Numbered from the stretch's first letter, positions 32,645-44,723 are shown. The stretch: 64,000 bases of DNA from Atherix ibis (GCA_958298945.1 OY282609.1:9468326-9532325), one strand, 5' to 3'. Translations and numbers: made by a program. The notes: generated by a model not told the origin, from the letters alone.

Positions 32645-32885
32645 GGAATCATGATCTTTGAGAAGAAACTCGGCCTTTGGGTGCCACATGAATTGCGTGT
32701 GAAAAATAAGATGGACCAGCTGAAAAGCTGCAATACGCTGCTGAAGCGTAATAAAATCGAGCCTTTTCTCAAGAGAATTATAACTGGCTATAAAAAATGG
32801 GTAAAATATGAGAATATCGTTCGGAAGAGAGAGGAACAATTACAAACAATTTTAAAGCCAGGATTGTCGGCCAATATAGTAAATA
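32645..32885 (+). mobile_element. Mariner fragment, second partial copy
   Basis: Plus strand: FEKKLGLWVPHELRVKNKMD, TLLKRNKIEPFLKRIITGY, KKWVKYENIVRKRE and ILKPGLSAN. In the catalytic block ITGDEKW the Asp is replaced by Tyr. It overlaps in content with 32221-32570, so the two are separate partial copies in direct order, not one split element. Confidence 0.7.
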
Positions 32886-34285
32886 CAATAAAAAAAGAAA
32901 TTAGATTCATTATTTCCTACAGTTTTCTTAAGAATTTCAATAGCAAAGTTCAATAACCACTTGTCTAAGCTATGAAAATCTAAAGTCGATAGTAAATTAT
33001 TTATACGAAACGGAATATAAAAATTTAGTAGTAAAACGATAAATAAATACCATCGGAATTAAAGTTTTAAGACTAAATTTATATTTGAAGTGACAGCAGT
33101 GTACGAGTGGTATCAGTTGCGATAGTCTTTATTAACTATTCTCCATTAAAACCAATTCAACCACTCAACATTTGGTCTTTGTTGACCAAAACGTCAAGTG
33201 GGTGGGTGACTTCCATGAAATCCATAAATTTAGAAGGTGCCACCCATAAAATAACGTTAGGAAAGCGAAATATTTATTTTCACTATAAAATTAATCTGAA
33301 AGTTTCTTTTGTAATTGTTACATAAACCATAAGGAAGGCAAAATGACCAGACTTATTATAATATAATAGATACAGAAATAGATAAGCAAACAGGTACGAA
33401 GTTCTATTAGAATAGGTTCGGGTTTGGGTACATACAAAAATATATACTTTAATGGGAAAATTCATCACGAGAAAGGGGTTTGGTATGGAGTGACTTTTAC
33501 GTGTACTCAGAAAAATCATTTACAGACTTCTTTCGGTAGACAACCTGACAGAGGATTTAAGGAGCATACTGTCCCTTTTTTTATGGTTACATACTTACTC
33601 TATTATTGTTTTTTCTCCATTTCCAAAATGTCGGACAAATGATTCTACTAAAGCTTAAGTGGAAGACTACACTCGTGTTTTTATAGAAATCGTGTGGGTA
33701 ATTTGTCAAACTTAATGAACTGTTGAGATAATTTTTTCTTTTTCTCGGCATATGAAGAAACGTAATTTTCTTTCGCAATTTAATATCTTCGATAATTTAT
33801 GCTATTGTCTCAATTTTTGGTTAGTTCTATTATCTCAAAAAGGTAAACAAAGGTTTTTTCTCATCAAATTTTTATATATATTTGCTCTAAGATTGGAAGT
33901 GGTTAATTTTGGTCAATTTTATAGCTACTTTATGAGAGAGTTTTTGATTGATATAAAATAAATATGATCAAAATCATATATTTTTGGAACATTCCTTATC
34001 AAGACCACAGGTTTTTTGGTGAAATAACGCACTTTTGGAGAGTCGAGCAGTAGCGAATGTTAACAGAAATGTGAAAATATGGAATGAATGAGGGCTCTTG
34101 AAGTTTTGGACCAAGTTTTTTTTATAAAGATGTCCGTGAAAAATTCAGAAAATTTATCGCTTCAGAAAATGGCTCGACGAAGCTGACACTGCCTATTACA
34201 CGACCATCTTGTGGTTCTCCATCCTCAACCTCCTTTTTTCTAACGGAAATATGAGTATCTATTTTTTCAACAAAAACCACCACAA
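32886..34285. other. Gap, no gene recognised
   Basis: Several 60-78 codon frames on both strands overlap each other and show no conserved motif. AT-rich with a somewhat mixed stretch at 33100-33560. Nothing I can support. Confidence 0.4.
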
Positions 34286-34301
34286 CCCCCCCCCCCCCCC
34301 C
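34286..34301. repeat. Poly-C homopolymer, 16 bases
   Basis: Uninterrupted 16 C preceded by CACCACAA, just before the 330-bp satellite. Compare the 20-base run at 5678-5697. Confidence 0.95.
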
Positions 34302-34309
34302 AATTGACA

Positions 34310-35800
34310 CTGCTCTCTTCGCAACCTAGTCATAGTCCGCGAAACTTTTTTTGGCCCACCAAGATGAAAAACCTTTGAAAGGACGCCATCTTCCAAAGGG
34401 ATACCTTAGAGTTAGGGCTCTTCTGAAGTTAGACTGTTGACCATTATTGAAGGTCCTTAAAACGTACAGAAAAGGATGTTGTATCAGAAAAAGTATGAAC
34501 ATTGAAGGTTCTTAAAATTTTTGAAGACACTTGGAAGCTCCACAATCACAACGTCTACTGTCGCACTGCCCTTCCCATTAGCTTGTTTTTGTCATTTTTT
34601 CAGTCTTCCTATTTTTCTAGGATTCTTTTTAGCCCCTCTTTTTATCTGATTATAGTCCGTACGACTTTTTTTTGTTCTCCAAGATGAAAAGTCACTTGAA
34701 AGGATATCATATTTCTAAAGGAGGCCTTCAATATTAAAACTGATGCAAATGGGGAATAGGTTGGGGCTCTTTTGAGGTCAGACCGTCGACCATTATTAAA
34801 GATCCTTAAAACGAATAGAAAAATAATGTTCTATCAAAAAAAGGAGGCCTTAAAATGCTTGTAAATACTTGAATGCTCCACCATGACAACGTCTACTGTC
34901 ACACTGCCCTTTCCATCAACGAGTTTTTGTCGGTTCCCCAGTCTTTCTATTTTTCTAGGATTCTTTTTCAGCCCCTGTTTTCATCTGATTATAGTTCGTA
35001 CGACATTTTTTTTATTCTCTAAGATCAAAAGACACTTGAAAGGACGTTATATTTCTAAAGGAGGCCTTCAACATTAAAACTGACGAAAATGAGGAATGGG
35101 TTGGGGCTCTTTAGAGGTCAGATCGTCGACCATTATTAAAGGTCCTTAAAATAAACAGAAAAATAATGTTCTATCAGAAAGAAGAGGTCCTTAAAATTCT
35201 TGTAAACACTTGAATGCTCCACCATGAGAACGTCTACTGTCACACTGCCCTTTCCATCAACGAGTTTTTGTCGGCTCCCCAGTCTTTCTGTTTTTCTAGG
35301 ATTCTTTTTCAGCCCCTGTTTTCATCTGATTATAATCCGTAGGACTGTTTCTTCAAGATCAAAAGTCACTGGAAAGTGATTTCTAAAGGAGGCCTTCAAT
35401 ATTAAAACTGATGAAAATGAGGAATGGGTTGGAGCTCTTTTGATGTCAGACCGTCGACCATCATTAAAGGTCCTTAAAACGAACAGAAAAATTATATCCT
35501 AACATGCTTGAAGACACTTGGATGCTCCAGCAGAAAAAAAGGAAAAAAAGGTCCTTGAAATACTTGAAGACGCTTGGATACTCCATTATGACTGTTACAT
35601 GGCCCTCTTCATCAACGAGTTTTTAACGGGAAATTGGATTTCTGTTAGTTTTTTGGGCCTCCTGTTTACCTGATTGTCACCCGTGTGACTTTTATTTTAA
35701 GTTTTCCAAGATTAAAAACCACTGGAAGGAATGATTTCTTGGAACTGTCGATAGCATCCGAAGAAGTGTAACCGACTTAATACCTTCGATTCCTGATGCG
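34310..35800. repeat. Tandem repeat, about 330-bp unit, four to five copies
   Basis: The marker GTCGACCATTATTAAAGGTC and variants occurs at 34436, 34795, 35125 and 35453, giving steps of 359, 330 and 328 bp. Shared segments include CGTCTACTGTCACACTGCCC, CATCAACGAGTTTTTGTCGG, TCTAGGATTCTTTTTCAGCC and AAAGGAGGCCTTCAA. The two middle copies are most alike and the outer ones diverge, as in a shrinking local array. Open frames within (34502-34687, 34883-35077) are repeat-internal and not conserved between units. No known family recognised. Confidence 0.92.
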
Positions 35801-37033
35801 AAATAACAAGGCCTTTTCTTCTGCACCCCATAAATATAAAATAAATTAAGAAAAAAAACTAATTAAAATTTTCTTTAAATTAATTTTTAAAATTATCCTC
35901 AAATTTTTGATTAATCAAACATTTTTCTTTTCAATAAAACACTTACGATTGCATAAAAACAGTTCGTCCACCAAATACAATAAAAAAAAAAATTATTAAT
36001 ATCATATTTTATAGCTATTATAAAATCGTATCTATTATCGAGTAATAAAGTTTTTCTTTTCAAAAATATAAGATTTTATAGTATCTTTAAATAAGGTGTT
36101 TTTGTGTAGGTAATTTTTTTTCTAGGATTATTTATAATGTTTCGAACGATTATGACTGTCATCGTACATTTTATAGTTGACTTAATCGTTTATGGTAAAT
36201 TAATATTATTATGGCTATTTTTATTATTATTGATGTTATTTTGTAATTTGAATGAAATTTGAATGATATAAGAAAAGGAGAAATTAAGACAACTAAATGG
36301 ATTTTCTCACAAATCATTAATTAAAGTTAATGTGGTAAAAATATCCGTTTTGTATTAGCGTTAATAATTTGGCACATAATGATGAATATTAAAATGATGA
36401 TGGAAAAATATTTAATAGAAAAGAGGGCATTTTGAATTTAATATTAGTAAAAATTTCATGTTTTCTCATAATTTCTTTGCATTTTTAAAGAGTTGTCGAT
36501 TGGCAAAAAGATTTTTTCTTCATTTTTTACGCATTCAAAATTTTTTATTCAGAATTATTATGGTGGGATAAAATAAACATTAAAATTCAAAATAAATAAA
36601 AATGCAATAAAATGAAAAAAATTTTGTAGAAATAAAATCTTCCTTTTTCCTGATATTTTCCTTAAAAAAATTGAAAAGCTGTCAATTTTTTTTTACTAAA
36701 AAATTTAATTTACGTAAGAGTCTTTCGAAAATAGTAAAAATATAATTAAATTTTCTTTGTTTTGTTCATAAATTGTAACGATTCATTTATGCAACCATCG
36801 AGTATATTGGAGATTAATTTCCATTTCAATTAAGAATCTGCTTGAATCCTTAAAAGGAGCAGAATATGTGTAATTAACCTTGTAGAATTAAAATCTTTTT
36901 TTACACTTAATATTCAGGTTAAATGTTTCCATTTTTTTGGGGGGAATTTTTTTTATTTTTACGCAGTTTTAATGATAACTTATATTCTGAAATATTTCAC
37001 TCCTTTTTTGGAAATACAAGCTAATATTTTATG
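35801..37033. other. AT-rich gap, no gene recognised
   Basis: A/T runs and (TTA)-rich stretches. A short hydrophobic plus-strand frame starts MFRTIMTVIVHFIVDLIVYG at about 36136, after an acceptor-like TTTTTTTTCTAG. At 41 residues of Ile/Leu/Val codons it is within chance expectation. Confidence 0.4.
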
Positions 37034-37035
37034 TA

Positions 37036-38219
37036 TTGGCTTGTTCGGAAAGTAATTTCATTTATTTTTTAAAATAAAAATGAAAGACGACTGTCTTATA
37101 GTGAATTAATATTTTATTCAATTAAATATTCTCCAGGCTGATCCAATAATCTTTGAAATTGTTGTTCTTTCAAGTGATTTTTAATCTCCTCATTTGAATT
37201 AAACGTTTTACCATCTAAAAAATTTTGTAGAGATCGGAACAAATGATAATCGGAAGGTGCTAGGTCTGGGGAGTATGGTGGGTGTGGCAGTATATCCCTT
37301 CCAAGCTCTGAAAGCTTTTGCCGAGTGGTTTCGCATTATCCTATTGGAACACTATACTTTTCCTATTGACCAATTCTGGGCTTTTTTCTTTAAGTGAATT
37401 ATTCAATTTATCCAACTGATGATAGTACACTTCAGAATTAATCATTGCGTTGCTCGATAGAAGCTCAAAATAAACGATTCCTTTGAAATCCCACCACACT
37501 GATAGCATAACCTTTTTTCATGAATATTGGCTTTCGAAGTGCTTTGAGGCGGTTCATCTTTTCTACTCCAGAATATTTTGCGCTTAACATTGTTGCAAAC
37601 AACCCATTTATGATCTTCAGTGATGATACACTTTAAAAATGGATCATTCTCTTGGTGTTTGAGCAGCAAATCACAAACGTCAATGTGACGGAATAAATTT
37701 TTTTCCGTAAGAAGATGAGAAACCCATATGTTGAGTTTTCAGATTAAACCTAGGCGTTTCAAATTATCATGAACGATCGAATTCATAAAATTTAATCTCT
37801 CAGTAATCTCACAAGTTTTTATTCGCCGGTTTGCATCAATTAATGCCTTTATTGTGTCTTCATCAGCTTTAACTGGTCTTCCAGAACGTGGTGCATCTTT
37901 GAGATCAAAATTGCCGGATCGAAATTTTGCAAACTACTTTTGTCACTGGCGTCCACTTAACACATCTTCTCCATATACATCGGATAATTTTCAAATGCTT
38001 GAACAGAATTTTTATCTTTTTTATAGTAAAAAAAAAATAAGTGATCTGTTTTTCACTTTCCATTTTTAAAAACTACTGTGCAGCATCAATCGAATTTTTT
38101 CACAAGAAAGCCTTACTATATCAGCTATCAAAATACATATGATTATGCGGCTTAAGTATGAAAAAATACAATTAGGTCGTCTGTTGGGAAAAAACGAAAT
38201 TACTTTCCGAACAACCCAA
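37036..38219 (-). mobile_element. Hsmar1-like mariner, full length, 1184 bp
   Basis: Termini TTGGCTTGTTCGGAAAGTAA (left) and, inward from the right, TTGGGTTGTTCGGAAAGTAA, both continuing TTTC. A TA flanks each side (37034-37035 and 38220-38221). The transposase is on the minus strand. A partial relative may be at 11836-12445. The ends are well preserved while the coding region is decayed. Confidence 0.95.
37114..38063 (-). pseudogene. Hsmar1-like mariner transposase pseudogene
   Basis: Start ATG at 38063 (MESEKQITYFFFYYKKDKNS). Then across frames: FAKFRSGNFDLKDAPRSGRP, VKADEDTIKALIDANRRIKT, LLLKHQENDPFLKCIITEDH (open part 37442-37669; first Asp kept, following Glu changed to His), KANIHEKRLCYQCGG and YYHQLDKLNNSLKEKSPELV. 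The second catalytic Asp follows a stop (VFQ-DNAKP). The tail is PPYSPDLAPSDYHLFRSLQN (third Asp) and NFLDGKTFNSNEEIKNHL, ending at 37114. At least four frameshifts and two stops. Total length matches the family. Confidence 0.9.
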
Positions 38220-38309
38220 TATTTTTTTTACTTTTGCATATTTACATATACACAACACTATTTAAAATAAGAAAAAAACGCCAATTATTACTTGAAATAA
38301 TTTTTTTTT

Positions 38310-38620
38310 TGTTGGCATTTGACAATATTTTCAAACCATTCTGGACTTATGAACTAGAATTATGGATCTCAGCTAAGCATTTCAATTGCCATCGTATTCA
38401 ATTCCTGCAATCAAAACATGTCTGTTAATTTATTACAACTCATTTTAATCTAATAAAATGTTCCGTTGGTACATGAATTATGTATTGCTCGTTATAAAAA
38501 ATTTCATTTTCATAGTAAATCTTTTTATAATGAGCAACTCAAAATTCATATGTTCCATGGGTTATATGTTCTTTGTTATCGAAATGTGTCATTATTATCA
38601 ATTTCTTAGGTCAATTTTCT
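38310..38620 (+). mobile_element. Jockey-clade LINE, C-terminal fragment
   Basis: Plus strand: FDNIFKPFWTYELELWISAK (equivalent to KPIWTYGLELWGSAK), HRIQFLQSKHV, and after a gap YVLLVIKNFIF in place of the ARYKKFH block. Degenerate and truncated at both ends. It starts about 100 bp past the right end of the 37-kb mariner. Confidence 0.65.
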
Positions 38621-40390
38621 CCTATACTCTTCCAAAAAACTCTCATCTTCTTATTACTTATTTGTTGTTAAAAATTAGTGAAAAAGAATTCCCAAAGACT
38701 ATCTTCAAAATTTTAATGATTAATTGTAAAAATATAATTAAGACTTTTGGTTATGACTTTCCATATATAATTATGGATTTCTTATAGTAAACTTTTTATC
38801 ATAGTCGAAAAGTCGTAACAATTTTTTTTTTAACAACACCAATATTATGTACTATATGCTTTTATTATTGATTTGATAGTTTATTATGATCAAACTTTTT
38901 ATTAATGTGAAAATATACAAAAAAAAAAAAAACTTTTTATTATCTTTTAAGAAAAAATCCAATAAAAATTCTTTTAATAATAGACGATATTAAGAGTTTT
39001 TATAACTGCGCTAACTGCCCTCCCATAATCTCCTAAGATGCCTTCTAAATGCCGGTACCTTCCCTCTAGTATACATTTACTATGGGGAAAAAATGGTTTG
39101 TTTTGCTTAAACTTTAACGATTTGCGGCACAACATAATACGTTAATTTGCATAATTTTGTCATTTGACTACATTAATTTTCCATCAAGTGATATCAATTA
39201 AAAATTGTGTATATTCCCATAATGATTATAGCTAGGCTGCGGGTAGGTCAGACTAAGAAGTACGTACATTTATGCAGGTCTACGTTAACTTTGTTCAACA
39301 TTTTCCAGACATTATCAAAACCATTGATCGATCGATAAAATTGTTAACAAAAAAAATGTTTATTCATAATCGTCATATTTATACCTGTTTCTGATGATAT
39401 CTTCTTTATGGAAAAGTTACTTTGTCTTTTGGTCTAATTTTATTAAGAAGATATTATAATATCCATCAGGTTTTGTTTTTTCATTGACTAAATATCAGTT
39501 TTGTATCAATCCTTACAGAAATGGGAAAATATTTTTCTTCTTTTTTTGAAAACATATCATAAATAAAATTTTCATCTAGCAAATATTTTGCTATAAAACA
39601 AATTCCATAACATCTGTGAATGGGTGGCATTTTGTGTTAGTCCTTTATGATTTTTAAATAACACAAATTGTTTATATGTAAAAATACGTAAAATTTGGAA
39701 TTTTAACATAAAGAAAAAAAAACTTTTCCTAGTTGATTAAAAAAAAAACAACTTTCGAGCAAGGTTAATGAATTAATAAATTTTTTTTTATAGTAAGTTT
39801 TATAGTTTTAATTATAGCTACTATCCATTGTTGTTAATAGTGTTTTTATTAAATTTTCTGACTAATATAATCGTGAATAAGGTAAAATGTTGTTTTTACT
39901 AAAATTTGTTAGATGATGTCATAGTAATTGTTTGTTTTAAATATTTAATTTTTTTTTAAAGGTGTTAATTTATTTCTTTTATTTTCAAAATAATCTTTAT
40001 TTGGAGTTACGACATTCGTTGATTTTGTAATTTATTGTTTTTTTTTTTTTAAAAACTTTTAACCAATCAAAAGTCATCTGAGTATTTTTATAAGGATTTG
40101 TAAGATTTTTGGTTTTGGTTATTATTAATTTTTTTAAATTTTTAATGATTCAGTTTTTATATTTCATAGAAAACATTATTTTAGAAACTAAAGGCTTTTT
40201 TAAGTTTTTTTTCTGAACTATTTTCAATATTTCGAAACAATTTGTGGTATTTGTGGTAAAGATGCTATATCAAAATCGGTAGCCCGCAAATGGTTTACTT
40301 GTTTTTGTTCTGGAAATTTCGATGTCAAAAATAGGTCAATTACCATAAAATGAGCAAAATCGATATAACAAAGCTTATGAATTAAATATT
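38621..40390. other. AT-rich gap, no gene recognised
   Basis: The plus-strand frame 38458-38787 (109 codons) extends the decayed LINE tail and shows no known motif. The remainder consists of A/T runs without recognisable structure. Confidence 0.4.
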
Positions 40391-40394
40391 CAAC

Positions 40395-40955
40395 AATGGG
40401 TTTGGTCGCCTCATGAATAACGTGTGAAAAACAAAATGGACGGACTTAACATTTGGGATACGCTGCTACAGCACAATGAAATCGTGCCATTTCTCAAGAC
40501 AATCTTAACTGACGAAGAATAATGGGAAAAGTATGAGAATATCGTTCGAAAGAAATAATAAAAAAATAGAGATGAATGAACACAATTAGGTTATGCTGTT
40601 TGTATAATTGGACTTGAAGGGAATCGTTCATTATGAATTGGTACTGCTTTGTTAAATTGTTAACTCGATACTCTACTATGAGTAACTCGGAAGATTACGC
40701 CAAACGATTGAGAGAAAATGTCCATAATTGACTAATAGAAATCGTACGATCTTCCAGCATGATAACGCTCGATCAGAAAATTTTTTCTCTACCTAGGACG
40801 TTTTTATGCAATCACCTTATAGGCCAGACATTGTACTCTCAGACTACTACTTGTATCGATCTCTGAATAATGTGGTAATATTTTCGATAATAGTGGAGAA
40901 TATTTAGTTTGAGTAAATCGGTTTGAACAATCTGATTTAAGTGTCTCTATTTTAC
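40395..40955 (+). mobile_element. Mariner fragment with degraded transposase
   Basis: Plus strand: WVWSPHELRVKNKMDGLNI, TLLQHNEIVPFLKTILTDEE (first Asp region), EGNRSLIMNWYC-like remnants, QHDNARSENFFS (second Asp) and PYRPDIVLSDYYLYRSL (third Asp). Many stops. Same lineage as 16931-17830. Its 3' end leads straight into the 63-bp terminal-repeat array at 40960. Confidence 0.8.
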
Positions 40956-40959
40956 GCAA

Positions 40960-41450
40960 AAAACGCAATGAACTTTTTCGACTAACCAATATGAAATTTT
41001 CTAATAAACATAAAATTAACAAAAAACTCCACGAACTTTTTCGACCAACTAATATGAAGTTTTCTAATAAATATAAAATTTACAAAAACTCCACGAACTT
41101 TTTCGACTAACTAATATGAAGTTTTCTCATAAATATAAAAATTACGAAAAACTCCACACACTTTTTCGACTAACCAATATGAAATTTTCTAATAAATATA
41201 AAATTTACAAAAACCTCTACGAACTTTTTCGACCAACCAATGTGACAAACTGGCTTGAAGATAGGCCCAAAAAAACAACTTGATTAATATTTTCAACCAA
41301 AAACCGCAGAAGTTCTCTACTGAAAATTGGTAAAACATTTTCGATAATAATGGAGAGTATTTGGTTTGAATAAATCGCTTCGAACACCCTGATTTAGGCA
41401 TCTATATTTTATTCAAAAAACGCCACGAACTTTTTCAACTAACCAATATA
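40960..41450. repeat. Mariner terminal-repeat minisatellite, 63-bp period (second locus)
   Basis: The reverse-oriented terminus GAACTTTTTCGACTAACCAA and variants occurs at about 40974, 41037, 41099, 41162, 41225 and 41430. Successive steps in the first five are 62-63 bp. The unit matches the 16.6-16.9 kb array (CTCCACGAACTTTTTCGAC, TATGAAGTTTTCTAATAAAT). As at the first locus, it lies immediately 3' of the transposase of the same mariner lineage. Confidence 0.9.
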
Positions 41451-42105
41451 AAGTTTTCTAATAAATATAACAGAATTTGTACTTGAAATAATATTAATAA
41501 AAAAATATTTAAATATTTAGAAAGAATCTTGGCAAAAAGAAAAATCATATAAAATATCTACGAAAAATTTACTTGTATTTTTAATAATCAGAACAGGTTA
41601 TAATTTCTGATGGAATTAACTTTTAATATCTTTTCAGAAGTAATTCGATATATAATCGATAATAAATAAACCGAAAATACATGAAACTTTTCCTTGATTG
41701 AATAATTCAGATATATTTTCGTAAATGAAATGATACGAAATAAATAATTTTAGAAATCCTACTTCAGTTACGAATGTGGAAAAGTTTTTCTTTTTCCAGA
41801 GCTTAGCAATATCATAAATATTAATGGTGAAGGTAATTTAATTATTATGAACTGATTGTGATTTATCATGAAAAAATATGACTAGTTTTAGGAATTTTTC
41901 TTATTTTTTTTGTCTTTTGCAATTTATCAGCTTCGTAAAGATGCCGAAAATAGTATGTACAAACTTATACATATATTTATATATAAAAAAATAATATTTC
42001 TATACATACAAAAAGTTGGCAAAATGAAATTTATTTAGTTTTTTTCGAGTATTTTTGGATCAAAATATAACAGTTAAATAATATTTTATTCCACATCCCC
42101 TGTGG
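41451..42105. other. AT-rich gap, no gene recognised
   Basis: A/T runs only; no motif recognised on either strand. Confidence 0.5.
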
Positions 42106-42109
42106 AACT

Positions 42110-42535
42110 AATTTATTGAACGGAAAATAAAAATCAACGAACACAAATAAGTTCATGTAATTTTTACTCTCTTCTGTAAGCCATACTCTCCCATAAATCT
42201 TAGTGGATGTGGCATAAAGTTCGATGAATAAGAAAAGATCTTGCCTAGAAAAAAACAATCTGGACTTACGGACTAAAACTCTGATATCCTTTTTACCCCT
42301 ACAATATCAACCGCATCAGTATCTCTTCAGATGAAAATGCTTCGTCAACCTAGAAATGCGTCCTTTTATGTTTGCAATAGCTCTATTCATCAGTAGGTCT
42401 TTTTTGTTCGATATGTGACTGTTACTAGTTATAAAAAGGTTCAATATCACCTTTCCAATTATATTAAACCCTTTGCTCGAGAGCTTTTCTTCAAAAAAAG
42501 GACCAAAAAAAATGTGCTCCTTTAAAAATATCACA
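42110..42535 (+). mobile_element. Jockey-clade LINE, C-terminal fragment
   Basis: Plus strand: a VTFTL-like remnant near 42155, NLDLRTKTLI (WTYGL block), then KMLRQPRNASFYVCNSSIHQ, a stop, and VFFVRYVTVTSYKKVQYHL. These align with NAPFYVRNSVIHRDL and the RYKKFHSR block of the 3.7-kb copy. A deletion joins the RT palm to the C-terminus. Ends about 42535. Confidence 0.65.
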
Positions 42536-44390
42536 ATTTTTTAAAATTATTAATAAAAACAATCAAATACGATCATGAAACTTGAAAATATTTCGTCATT
42601 TTTCTAAAAATTCAGTTAAATTTATGGGTAAGAATTTGATTAGAAAAAAATACTTTTGAAAAAACCAAATAAATTAAAATTTTATATGCCACGAACTTTA
42701 TCGACTAATCAATAGTCTTAAAAGTTCTTGTTTTTTTTGTAATTTTATATTTGAACTAAAAAAAAATGTGTTCCTTTAAAAATTCGCAATTTTTTAAAAT
42801 TATTAATAAAAAAATTTTTTTTTTAATTTAATCATTTATATTTATTGAGAGAAAAAAGAAATTAACAAAATATTTTGGAGAAGTATTTACGATTCTCATT
42901 TTTGTTCGATGAAATTTTTAAGATTCTCATTCATCTCTTGAGATGATTTTTTGTGGTAAATTTAGTAAATAAATTGGAATCTGAGAAAACTCCTTTCATT
43001 TTCTGAACAAGTTTGTTTAATTTACCAGATTTAATTAAATTATCCTTAACAAATGAGAAATCTTTAATATTAAAAAAAAAGTTTAACTCCCACTTTGAAC
43101 TCATTTTTGAACAAGTTAAGAAAAAATATTCATTTACAAGAATTTTCTTCTTTTCTGAATATAAAAAAACTGTTAAACTTAATGAATTACTTTTTCTTGA
43201 TTTCTATAATTTTGTAGACTTTCCTCTCCAGTATACCAGGATTCATATAAAAAAAAATGCTTCTCTATAGCAGCAGTGGTATTTGTATATGTATAGTCGA
43301 CTTACCCTTCTAATTCTGTTTATTCGTTCATTTACTTGTGTTAATAGGTGGTGAGAAAAGAGAATTAAATTCTCTAAACAGGAATATTATAGAAATGTGA
43401 ATTGGAGTAAAGAGTTTATCCTAAGCAGAAGATCAAAAAGAAGAAATATTGTACAAAAACAACGACTCATAAAAGTAATTTTGAATAGCATCCTTAATTA
43501 ATTTGTGAGCAGCTTGAATTGTGCTATTACTTTTGTAATGAATTCTGAAAATACTAAGACAAAACCGAATCCTTTTCATTGGGCTCTTTCTGCATGAGGG
43601 AATTAACGGTGAGGGAGGTGGATTGGGTCATGGCAGAATTTCCAGAAGAAAAAAACGAAATGCGAATCTAATTTAACGTTGATATGGCCACTTTTGTCTG
43701 TCGGCTGTTAGTGGTTTTTGAATGGAAAAAATTCTCACTTCCAAGATGATTTCCTAACTTCTTCTTTACTTCAAAAAACACTTCGGAGTCATTTGCAAGA
43801 AAAACACAATAACGAAGGGTTAAGGTAAGCAAAGAAGCCAGTTACCAAGGTGAGTTGATGTTATGGAAAACATCTGGTTTTGCACAGTTCAGTTATTTTG
43901 TTATTTTACTACTACTACTACGATTATTACTACTACTACTACTATAAAATCGTAACCCTTCGGTTTTGGTGAAACCCTAAATATTCTTCCTGCCGCTTGG
44001 TATACATGTACTTTTTTACCTTATTTTATTTTAACTGAATGATAATAAATACCTAATACACCTGTTATTATTCAAATTGATTAGCATGCAAATTGTTGAT
44101 CGTTTTAGTTTTTTGTGCAAATGCTACTGGGAATTTTCTCGCAATAAAAGGTATGTGGTCCCCTATTCTTATTGTAACGATTACTTGAATTTCCGTTGAT
44201 GCTGCTTTTTTTCTGTTTCGATTTCGAGTTTATTCCGAAAATACGTTAAGAAAATGTGTCATTTCATATAACATTTATTTAGACAAAAAATTGCCGTTTC
44301 ATGTCATAAATAATTTAACAGATTATATAATGCCAAAAATAGGGTACTGAACGAATAGGATTTTCAAGGTGATTTTTAAAAAAAAATTTT
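42536..44390. other. AT-rich gap with a solo mariner end and an (ACT)n tract
   Basis: A single copy of the 63-bp family terminus (GCCACGAACTTTATCGACTA) is at 42688-42712 with no transposase nearby. An imperfect (ACT)n microsatellite lies at 43908-43946. The 85-codon frame at 43013-43270 is Lys/Phe-rich and unrecognised. No gene supported. Confidence 0.5.
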
Positions 44391-44394
44391 CATC

Positions 44395-44705
44395 AGCAAT
44401 GAGTTTTATTTAATCAGCAAAAAAAACCACAAGTGACTGTAAAAAAGCACAGACAAAAATAGTAACTCATTTAATGAGCAAAAATTGTCATATATGAGGC
44501 TATAAAAATCCACAAGTGACTGTGAAAAAGTGCAGACAAAAATAATTACTCATATAATAAAGAAAAATTGTCAAATTGGGGCTACAAAAATCCACAAGTA
44601 ACTGGAGAAGCGCAGACAAGAAAAATAACTCAATTAATAAGCAGAAATTGCCATTAATAGGGCAACAAAAAACCACAAATAATTATGAAAAAGCACAGCC
44701 AAAAA
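44395..44705. repeat. Tandem repeat, about 82-bp unit, four copies
   Basis: The marker CCACAAGTGACTG or close variants occurs at 44427, 44510, 44592 and 44673 (steps 83, 82, 81), each followed by a GCACAGACAAAAATA-type segment and ACTCATTTAATGAGCAAAAA-like spacer. The reverse complement (CACAGTCACTTGTGGATTTT) matches the core of the 48.8-50.0 kb array, so both come from one repeat family in opposite orientation. Confidence 0.88.
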
Positions 44706-44709
44706 TGGC

Positions 44710-44723
44710 GGGGGGGGGGGGGG
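44710..44723. repeat. Poly-G homopolymer, 14 bases
   Basis: Uninterrupted 14 G directly after the 82-bp tandem array; with the preceding GGC it forms a G-rich island in AT-rich DNA. Confidence 0.95.

Noticed and set aside
36123..36260. Short hydrophobic peptide after an acceptor-like site
   Set aside because: 41 codons made almost entirely of A/T-rich hydrophobic codons; no further support.
38458..38787. 109-codon plus-strand frame as a membrane protein gene
   Set aside because: Its first 20 codons are a decayed Jockey C-terminus and the rest is Phe/Ile/Leu codons expected from A/T runs.
43013..43270. 85-codon Lys/Phe-rich frame as a gene
   Set aside because: Composition-driven frame with no recognised motif and no plausible regulatory context.
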